Shown here in pieces: positions 1 through 3,497 of a stretch of DNA of 5,621 nt; the first letter of the stretch is position 1, and each line of letters begins with the position of its first letter. A program made the position numbers and the translations under genes. Origin of the DNA: JBMNQI01 sp050944055 (GTDB taxonomy: Bacteria; Bacillota; Clostridia; Oscillospirales; Oscillospiraceae). Below the pieces are notes generated by a model, which made no database searches, had not been told where the DNA came from, and was given only the letters and a program-made list of their open reading frames with translations. The stretch spans positions 1 through 5,621 of the forward strand of contig JBMNQI010000091.1 of the NCBI GenBank assembly GCA_050944055.1, in the 5' to 3' direction.

Positions 1-130
1 CTCATGGAACCTTGAAGCGTTTGATGGAACGATGCCGACAGAAATCGTAGTAGAATATGTAAAAGGTAGTAAGACATATACCTTCGGAATCCAAGAAATT
101 GTATGGATCAATGAAGGCTATGTAGAATAG
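1..130 (+). CDS. C-terminal fragment of an unidentified protein (5' end outside window)
   Basis: The frame beginning at base 2 is open from the window edge to a TAG at 128-130 and gives 42 residues, starting SWNLEAFDGTMPTEIVVEYV and ending WINEGYVE. The alternation of hydrophobic and charged residues (EIVVEYVKGSKTYTFGIQEIVWI) suggests beta strands, as at the end of a small globular domain. I do not recognise the family. Codon choice favours A/T third positions (gta, aaa, aat, tat) more than the genes to the right, so this gene may have a different history from the housekeeping block. A strong hairpin with a T-tract about 65 bases downstream is the likely end of its transcript. It is called coding because the open frame and plausible protein composition run to the edge, but the fragment is too short for certainty. 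Confidence 0.5.
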   Translation, partial: SWNLEAFDGTMPTEIVVEYVKGSKTYTFGIQEIVWINEGYVE

Positions 131-194
131 TTGTTGATAGTCCTTCATTAACTATCTGCTAGCAAATTTCACCAAAAAATTGAATAAATAAACC

Positions 195-255
195 AACCCC
201 CAGCAAACCTTGGGAGCTTATCACGGCTCTTAAGGGGCTGGGGGGTTTTCTTTTT
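195..255 (+). terminator. Long two-part stem-loop with T-tract, probable intrinsic terminator
   Basis: The outer stem pairs 197-204 (CCCCCAGC) with 237-244 (GCTGGGGG). After a small internal loop an inner 10 bp stem pairs 208-217 (CCTTGGGAGC) with 226-235 (GCTCTTAAGG), including two G-T wobbles, around an 8-base loop. The run TTTTCTTTTT follows at 246-255. This is a convincing rho-independent terminator for the gene ending at 130. The inner stem recurs almost exactly at 396-423, so it may also be part of a repeated element. Confidence 0.7.
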
Positions 256-386
256 GCAAAGGTTGGTCTGGATGTGGCGGTCTGCAAAATTGTCCAGCGG
301 AAATACCAGTGGCAAAGGATGGTGGTGATTTGCACCTGAGGGGGTTCTTTTTGGGGGATGGGTACCCGTCTAAAGAAGCAGATACC

Positions 387-434
387 TACCAGCAACCCTT
401 GGGAGCAATCAAGCTCTTAAGGGGCCGGGGTTTT
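387..434 (+). repeat. Second copy of the CCTTGGGAGC/GCTCTTAAGG hairpin element
   Basis: Bases 396-406 (CCCTTGGGAGC) pair with 413-423 (GCTCTTAAGGG) around a 6-base loop, with the same two G-T wobbles as the copy at 208-235. The flanks are also related: CCAGCAA before the stem, and GGGGCCGGGGTTTT after it against GGGGCTGGGGGGTTTT in the first copy. The loops differ completely (aatcaa here, ttatcacg in the first copy) while both stem arms are kept. The outer stem is weaker here and the T-run is only four bases, so termination would be less efficient. It could be a decayed terminator or a copy of a small dispersed element. Confidence 0.55.
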
Positions 435-490
435 CGCACAATGGCAATAATAATGAAACTTCAGGAAATCCGTTTCCCCGTTCACGTGTT

Positions 491-526
491 AAAAGAAAAA
501 AGCCCTGATTGCAAGCCTCTGCGGCT
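491..526 (-). terminator. Probable intrinsic terminator of the tRNA-Leu transcript
   Basis: Read on the minus strand, AGCC (526-523) pairs with GGCT (504-501), with a small inner GCA/TGC helix. Ten bases of nearly pure T follow (complement of 500-491, aaaagaaaaa). It begins about 15 bases beyond the encoded CCA of the tRNA, the usual place for a tRNA terminator. The stem is short, so the call rests mainly on the T-tract and the position. Confidence 0.45.
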
Positions 527-541
527 GTAACCAGAACCTTA

Positions 542-626
542 TGGTGCGGGTGACAGGGGTCGAACCTGCACGCGGTGAAGCACAAGAACCTAAATCTTGC
601 ATGTCTGCCAATTCCATCACACCCGC
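542..626 (-). tRNA. tRNA-Leu (anticodon UAG)
   Basis: The minus strand folds into a complete class II tRNA of 85 nt including an encoded CCA. The acceptor stem pairs GCGGGTG (626-620) with CACCCGC (552-546), followed by discriminator A and CCA (545-542). The anticodon stem is CAAGA/TCTTG around the loop TTTAGGT, which gives anticodon TAG, reading CUN leucine codons. The T arm is GCAGG-TTCGACC-CCTGT, and the extra-long variable arm fits leucine. A near-consensus promoter lies about 15 bases upstream and a probable terminator follows, so it appears to be a single-gene transcript. The 3' half of leucine tRNA genes is a known integration target for mobile elements, but no integrase is visible here. 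Confidence 0.97.
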
Positions 627-641
627 GAATTGAGCACACTG

Positions 642-671
642 ATTGTAACACAATATTGTGTGAATTGTCAA
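642..671 (-). promoter_or_regulatory. Sigma-A-type promoter of tRNA-Leu
   Basis: On the minus strand TTGACA (671-666) is a perfect -35 hexamer. An 18-base spacer separates it from TACAAT (647-642), a 5/6 match to the -10 consensus. The predicted start near 635 leaves a leader of about nine bases before the mature tRNA 5' end at 626. The spacer contains the perfect 14 bp palindrome ACACAATATTGTGT (648-661). Confidence 0.75.
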
Positions 672-700
672 TTGTGCGCAAGTCGGGAAAGGTCTAAAAT
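672..700 (+). promoter_or_regulatory. Candidate promoter of the pyridoxal kinase gene
   Basis: TTGTGC (672-677) is separated by 17 bases from TAAAAT (695-700). The -10 matches at 5/6 and the -35 at only 3/6. The -35 directly abuts the oppositely oriented -35 of the tRNA promoter, so the two would be back to back. Transcription would start near 707, exactly where an 8 bp stem-loop begins. Confidence 0.35.
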
Positions 701-706
701 ACGATT

Positions 707-725
707 GCGCCGTCTTAGACGGCGC
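707..725 (+). promoter_or_regulatory. Perfect 8 bp stem-loop in the kinase 5' leader
   Basis: GCGCCGTC (707-714) pairs with GACGGCGC (718-725) around the loop TTA. No T-run follows, so it is not an intrinsic terminator. If the candidate promoter at 672-700 is right, the hairpin sits at the very 5' end of the mRNA, where such structures are known to protect transcripts from 5'-dependent decay. The role is inferred. Confidence 0.4.
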
Positions 726-791
726 GTGTCTGAATCAGGAGGCACGCACAGCGCCGCTTTGCAAACAGCGCGTATTCAGCGCCTTGTCCGG

Positions 792-799
792 GGAGGTGA
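792..799 (+). promoter_or_regulatory. Ribosome binding site fixing the kinase start
   Basis: GGAGGTGA complements the 16S rRNA 3' end over eight bases. Its GGAGG core ends seven bases before the ATG at 804. This decides the start against the in-frame TTG at 759 and the ATG at 597. Another AGGAGG at 737-742 has no start codon at a usable distance. Confidence 0.8.
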
Positions 800-803
800 A
801 GCC

Positions 804-1646
804 ATGAGGCCGCAGATAGCTGCCGCGATAAACGATATGTCTGGCTATGGCCGCTGTTCTCTTACAGTGGCTCTTCCGATACTTTCCGTCATGGGCGTCC
901 AGTGCTGCCCGCTGCCGACGGCGTTTCTCTCAACCCACACTGACGACTGTTTCAGGGGCTTCACTTTTCACGATATGACTAAGGAAATAAGGCCCGCGTA
1001 CGACCATTGGAAAAGCGTCGGCGTCGAGCTCGACGGCGTTATGTGTGGGTTTCTGGGTTCCGAGGAGCAGATCGGCATAGTGGGGGGCATACTAAGAGAA
1101 CTTCGCGAAAACGGAGTTTTCGTCCTTGTGGACCCTGTGATGGCGGATAAGGGCGAGGTATACAAGACTTATACTCCAGCGATGTGCGCCGGTATGGCCG
1201 AGCTTGCGCTCGCAGCCGATATTATCACGCCGAATTCGACGGAAGCCTCGATTCTGCTAGGGCTCCCGCTCTCCAGCAAGCCGGAATCTGAAAGCGAGGC
1301 TGTTCAATGGCTGAACGATTTGAGCCTGGGCGGGAAACGCAGCGTCGTGCTGACTGGCGTCGACTTTGACGGCGAGCACGTGGGCGCAGCCGCGTTCGAC
1401 AAGGCGTCGGGCAGAGCCTCATTCAGTTACTGCCGCCGTGTTGCAAGGTATTTCCCCGGAACGGGCGACGTATTTGCCTCTGTGCTGATGGGCGCGCTTA
1501 TGAGGAAATACAATCTGGACGAGGCCGTTAAGCTGGCTGTGTCTTTTATATTTGAGTGCATGGATTACACGGTAAAATCCGGGGGAGAAACCCGCGAGGG
1601 AATTTATTTTGAACCATTTCTTTATAAATTAGCGGTTGACAAATAA
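804..1646 (+). CDS. pdxK: Pyridoxal/pyridoxamine kinase (PfkB/ribokinase superfamily)
   Basis: A cytosolic enzyme expected to transfer phosphate from ATP to the 5'-hydroxymethyl group of pyridoxal, pyridoxamine or pyridoxine in the vitamin B6 salvage pathway. The 280-residue product is full length for the PdxK/PdxY family. Visible landmarks are the N-terminal INDMSGYGRCS strand-loop (9-19), STHT (43-46) in the substrate-binding region, GFLGSEEQ (82-89), DPVM (110-113), TPNSTEA (142-148), and FPGTGD (217-222), whose GTGD is the anion-hole and catalytic-base motif with Asp222 as the base. The ATG at 804 is chosen because GGAGGTGA lies at 792-799; the frame stays open back to 597, but that stretch crosses the tRNA. 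It stands alone, divergent from the tRNA, and its stop overlaps the infC promoter. The main alternative is a ThiD-like HMP kinase of the same fold, but the GFLGSEEQ and STHT segments resemble PdxY. The symbol is generic: pdxK and pdxY cannot be separated here. Confidence 0.88.
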   Translation: MRPQIAAAINDMSGYGRCSLTVALPILSVMGVQCCPLPTAFLSTHTDDCFRGFTFHDMTKEIRPAYDHWKSVGVELDGVMCGFLGSEEQIGIVGGILRELRENGVFVLVDPVMADKGEVYKTYTPAMCAGMAELALAADIITPNSTEASILLGLPLSSKPESESEAVQWLNDLSLGGKRSVVLTGVDFDGEHVGAAAFDKASGRASFSYCRRVARYFPGTGDVFASVLMGALMRKYNLDEAVKLAVSFIFECMDYTVKSGGETREGIYFEPFLYKLAVDK

Positions 1647-1664
1647 AAAAGCAGTTGATATAAT
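1636..1664 (+). promoter_or_regulatory. Consensus sigma-A promoter of the infC-rpmI-rplT operon
   Basis: TTGACA (1636-1641) and TATAAT (1659-1664) are both perfect hexamers with a 17-base spacer. The -35 lies within the last codons of the kinase gene, whose TAA is at 1644-1646. Transcription should start near 1671, giving a leader of about 150 nt before infC. Full consensus fits the high output needed for ribosomal protein genes, with control placed downstream in the leader. Confidence 0.9.
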
Positions 1665-1670
1665 CTCGTA

Positions 1671-1802
1671 AGAAAACAAAGCAGGGCTGGCGGCTCCCGT
1701 CCTCACCTCAGGCACTTAGCTGAAAGGTCAACATATTCGATTTGTATCTTACGATACTCTCGTTTTATGTGCGCGGGTAGCTTTATGGCTGTCCGCGTTT
1801 TT
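1671..1802 (+). promoter_or_regulatory. Structured infC operon leader, probable L20-responsive attenuator
   Basis: The leader can form a hairpin pairing 1706-1711 (CCTCAG) with 1720-1727 (CTGAAAGG, two bulged A), a small GTATC/GATAC hairpin (1744-1748 with 1753-1757), and the terminator at 1772-1802. GCTCCCG at 1693-1699 can pair with CGGG-T-AGC at 1774-1781, leaving one bulged T. That pairing uses the 5' arm of the terminator and so is a candidate antiterminator. In Bacillus subtilis, infC-rpmI-rplT is controlled by excess L20 binding the leader and promoting premature termination. The same gene order, leader length and terminator support the same class here, but I could not match it to a covariance model. 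Confidence 0.6.
1772..1802 (+). terminator. Intrinsic terminator (attenuator) in the infC leader
   Basis: Ten base pairs join 1772-1781 (CGCGGGTAGC) to 1788-1797 (GCTGTCCGCG), two of them G-T wobbles, around the loop TTTATG. TTTTT follows at 1798-1802. It lies after the promoter and just before the infC ribosome binding site, so it must be read through for the operon to be expressed. That is the placement of an attenuator, not of a gene-end terminator. Confidence 0.8.
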
Positions 1803-1808
1803 GTAGTT

Positions 1809-1815
1809 GGAGGTG
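1809..1815 (+). promoter_or_regulatory. infC ribosome binding site that argues for an ATA start
   Basis: GGAGGTG is a strong Shine-Dalgarno sequence. Its GGAGG core ends nine bases before the ATA at 1823 but 18 bases before the TTG at 1832, and no other purine-rich site lies between them. The spacing is normal only for the ATA. CACCTC at 1704-1709 in the leader is exactly complementary to GAGGTG at 1810-1815 and could mask the site, though a 6-base match may be chance. Confidence 0.65.
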
Positions 1816-1822
1816 CTTTCGA

Positions 1823-2344
1823 ATAGCAAACTTGGATTATCATATTAATGAAGAAATCCACGACAAAGAAGTCAGATTAATAAGCGACACGGGGGAACAG
1901 CTGGGCATAATGTCCGCGGCCGCGGCCCTGGAGATTGCCTATGAAAAAGAGCTGGATCTTGTCAAGATCTCGCCTAACTCAAACCCGCCCGTATGCAAGA
2001 TTATGGATTACGGGAAGTTCCGTTTCGAGCAGTCGAAAAGGGAGAAGGAGGCGCGCAAGAACCAGCGCGTTATTGAAATTAAGGAAGTCAGAATGTCCCC
2101 CGGCATAGATGTTAATGACTTCAATGTAAAGCTCAGGAACGCCAGGAAATTCCTCAGGGAGGGTGACCGGGTAAAGGTTACCGTGCGTTTCCGCGGCCGC
2201 GAAATGGCACATACCGAAATTGGCGAGGAGCTGCTGCAGAAATTTGCCGCGGAGTGCGCCGATATTGCGGCTATGGATAAAAACCCGAAGCTGGAAGGGC
2301 GCCATATGAACATGTTTTTATCACCGAAAGCATCAAAGGCTTAA
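1823..2344 (+). CDS. infC: Translation initiation factor IF-3
   Basis: IF3 binds the 30S subunit, prevents premature 50S joining and checks the start codon-initiator tRNA pairing. From the ATA at 1823 the product is 173 residues, normal for the family. The N-terminal domain opens with HINEEIHDKEVRLI and leads to the IF3 signature KIMDYGKFRFEQSK; a lysine/arginine-rich linker (KREKEARKNQR) joins it to the C-terminal domain, with IEIKEVRMSPGID, LRNARKFLREGDRVKVTVRFRGRE and the typical ending of the family. The start is placed at ATA because of ribosome binding site spacing. The usual alternative is the in-frame TTG at 1832, which gives 170 residues. A non-AUG start matches E. coli infC, whose AUU start allows IF3 to repress its own translation. 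It is the first gene of the infC-rpmI-rplT operon, preceded by an attenuator leader. Confidence 0.95.
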   Translation: MANLDYHINEEIHDKEVRLISDTGEQLGIMSAAAALEIAYEKELDLVKISPNSNPPVCKIMDYGKFRFEQSKREKEARKNQRVIEIKEVRMSPGIDVNDFNVKLRNARKFLREGDRVKVTVRFRGREMAHTEIGEELLQKFAAECADIAAMDKNPKLEGRHMNMFLSPKASKA

Positions 2345-2419
2345 CGAGAGAGTACGATTTTTACGGAGGGCGGCTTTGCGCCCGAACCCGTCATCTAACA
2401 ATACAGGAGGAAACAAGAG

Positions 2420-2617
2420 ATGCCAAAGATTAAAACCCACAGCGGCGCTAAGAAGAGATTCAGCCTTACTAAAAGCGGCAAAGTAAAGCGCTCACACGCA
2501 AATAAAAGCCATATTCTGACCAAGAAGGACACAAAGCGCAAGAGAGGGCTTCGCGCCGGCGCTTACGCTGATGTGACAAACGAGGCCGCTATCAAGCGCA
2601 TGATACTCTACAAATAA
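2420..2617 (+). CDS. rpmI: 50S ribosomal protein L35
   Basis: A small, very basic protein of the large ribosomal subunit, 65 residues as is usual. The opening MPKIKTHSGAKKRF is the family hallmark. It is followed by KRSHANKSHILTKKDTKRKRGLR, rich in rRNA-binding lysine and arginine, and the C-terminal tail AAIKRMILYK. The start is fixed by AGGAGG at 2405-2410, nine bases before the ATG. The 75-base gap after infC contains a GGGCG/CGCCC hairpin (2368-2372 with 2379-2383) without a T-run, so it is not a terminator. In E. coli, L20 represses rpmI by binding upstream RNA; whether this hairpin takes part in anything similar is unknown. Confidence 0.97.
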   Translation: MPKIKTHSGAKKRFSLTKSGKVKRSHANKSHILTKKDTKRKRGLRAGAYADVTNEAAIKRMILYK

Positions 2618-2647
2618 TACTATCGTTTGACATAGGAGGAAGAAATA

Positions 2648-3007
2648 ATGGCAAGAGTCAAGGGCGCTATAATGACCCGCAAAAGGAGAAGGAGCACGCT
2701 GAAGCTCGCCAAGGGTTATTGGGGCGCGAAATCCAAGCATTTTAAAATGGCCAATCAGGCCGTTATGAAGTCTCTGACCTACGCATATATCGGCCGTAAA
2801 ATGAAAAAGCGTGATTTCCGCAGGCTGTGGATAACACGCATCAACGCCGCGGCAAAACAGAACGGCATGAATTACTCCCGCTTCATGCACGGGCTTAAGC
2901 TGGCCGATATTGAGCTTAACCGCAAAATGCTGGCAGAGATGGCCGTGTACGACAAGGCCGCCTTCGCCGAACTTGTTGATAAGGCCAAGGCAGCGCTTAC
3001 AGCGTAA
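2648..3007 (+). CDS. rplT: 50S ribosomal protein L20
   Basis: L20 binds 23S rRNA early in assembly of the large subunit and, in well-studied bacteria, also represses its own operon. The product is 119 residues, the usual length. It begins MARVKGAIMTRKRRRSTLKLAKGYWGAKSK, the long basic N-terminal extension that threads into rRNA. The conserved globular domain includes MKSLTYAYIGRKMKKRDFRRLWITRINAAA and YSRFMHGLKLADIELNRKMLAEMA. AGGAGG at 2633-2638 lies nine bases before the ATG, and the gap to rpmI is 30 bases. It is the last gene of the operon; a long stem-loop follows at 3089-3123. Its presence supports reading the infC leader as an L20 target. Confidence 0.97.
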   Translation: MARVKGAIMTRKRRRSTLKLAKGYWGAKSKHFKMANQAVMKSLTYAYIGRKMKKRDFRRLWITRINAAAKQNGMNYSRFMHGLKLADIELNRKMLAEMAVYDKAAFAELVDKAKAALTA

Positions 3008-3088
3008 AGAGCATATCCCGGATGCCAAAAGGCAGTCCAACTCAGGGATTTACGAAAAAAGCTATAAACGACTTTAAGCGAAAAAGTT

Positions 3089-3126
3089 AGACCACCTCGA
3101 AGTTTGGAGCTTTGAGGTGGTCTTCA
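3089..3126 (+). terminator. Operon-end stem-loop after rplT
   Basis: Bases 3089-3102 pair with 3110-3123 over about 14 bp (core AGACCACCTC / GAGGTGGTCT, with one G-T wobble) around a 7-base loop. The T-tract on the + strand is poor (TCTTCATTTA). On the minus strand the stem is followed by a better T-run (complement of aaaaag at 3081-3086), so it may stop transcription from both sides. It sits about 80 bases after rplT between convergent operons. A smaller paired element (ATCCC 3016-3020 with GGGAT 3046-3050, enclosing TGCC/GGCA) precedes it. Confidence 0.7.
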
Positions 3127-3150
3127 TTTAGTGTGCGAGACTTCCTTGCG

Positions 3151-3246
3151 CTATTTGGCCACGTTTTCCATGAACCTCATAAGCATCTCCGCATAATGCT
3201 TTGTCAAACTCAGTTTACTGTGCTTCCGAAAAGGAGATAATACCAA
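3151..3246 (-). pseudogene. Possible short coding remnant or small ORF of unknown function
   Basis: On the minus strand a frame runs from a TTG at 3246 to a TAG at 3153-3151 and reads like genuine protein, for example KLSLTKHYAEMLMRFMENVAK. The second half would form an amphipathic helix, as at the C-terminus of a folded protein. Several stops lie directly upstream in an AT-rich stretch, so any larger gene has been lost. There is no clear ribosome binding site. A candidate promoter (TTGTAT, 17 bases, TATAAT at 3280-3252 on the minus strand) would place the start at the TTG itself. It may be a chance frame. I do not recognise a family. Confidence 0.22.
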
Positions 3247-3434
3247 TTATCATTATAATTACTCAAAGTGTTTAATACAACATTTTTTTACAAATCAGCC
3301 AGATTTAAAAAAATCGCTCTGATTATAATTACGTTAAACATGTGGGTTTTCGAAAAAATAGAAAACCGGTTCTTTCAAGCGGGAAATCGAGTAAAGGCTG
3401 CACCGAAGTATAAACCTCTGATGCAGCCCTAAGA
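3247..3434. other. AT-rich, hairpin-dense intergenic stretch
   Basis: No gene is visible. ATTATAATTAC occurs twice (3252-3262 and 3322-3332). Between the copies ATCAG (3294-3298) pairs with CTGAT (3319-3323), enclosing GATTT (3302-3306) and AAATC (3311-3315). Next comes GGTTTTC (3345-3351) with GAAAACC (3361-3367), then GGCTGCA (3396-3402) with TGCAGCC (3422-3428) around a 19-base loop. None has a strong T-tract on the + strand. Confidence 0.45.
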
Positions 3435-3450
3435 CGCCGAATATAGGAAT

Positions 3451-3486
3451 AAAAAACGCGAGCCGACTGGACGGAACGCGTTTTTT
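3451..3486 (-). terminator. Terminator of the FtsW-PBP operon
   Basis: AAAAAACGCG (3451-3460) is the reverse complement of CGCGTTTTTT (3477-3486), with a small CCG/CGG helix (3463-3465 with 3472-3474) inside. The structure is symmetric, so each strand gives a GC-rich stem base followed by six Ts. It lies 11 bases past the stop of the transpeptidase gene, which is the transcript it most likely ends. Confidence 0.75.
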
Positions 3487-3497
3487 GATGCTCTGAT

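Larger units (their letters stand above)
131..490. other. Gene-free stretch between the left fragment and the tRNA
   Basis: Apart from the two related hairpins, I see no supported gene. A weak 6 bp stem pairs 136-141 with 151-156 just after the stop of the left fragment. Bases 256-386 are G-rich on the + strand (runs such as GAGGGGG and TGGGGGATGG) and carry the palindrome GGGTACCC at 360-367. Short open frames on both strands cross the hairpins, lack ribosome binding sites and do not resemble proteins. Confidence 0.5.

Noticed and set aside
159..395. 78-codon minus-strand frame over the hairpin region
   Set aside because: It is proline- and arginine-rich with no recognisable domain, crosses the strong terminator hairpin and has no ribosome binding site; it is probably a by-product of the G-rich repeat.
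195..434. CRISPR array or tandem repeat array
   Set aside because: There are only two copies, imperfect and about 190 bases apart, with no regular spacers and no cas genes in the window.
309..530. 73-codon + strand frame beginning with GTG
   Set aside because: It runs through the second hairpin repeat and the tRNA terminator, has no ribosome binding site, and its composition is not protein-like.
597..803. Upstream extension of the kinase reading frame from an ATG at 597, or a start at TTG 759
   Set aside because: The extension crosses the tRNA and both promoters, its residues do not match the family, and the strong ribosome binding site at 792-799 points to 804. The AGGAGG at 737-742 is 16 bases from the TTG, too far.
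1671..1802. T-box or other tRNA- or metabolite-sensing riboswitch upstream of infC
   Set aside because: No T-box AGGGTGGNACC motif or other riboswitch core I know is present; the gene context favours ribosomal protein control.
2492..3040. 182-codon minus-strand frame opposite rpmI and rplT
   Set aside because: It is antisense to two unmistakable ribosomal protein genes; the length reflects their codon bias.
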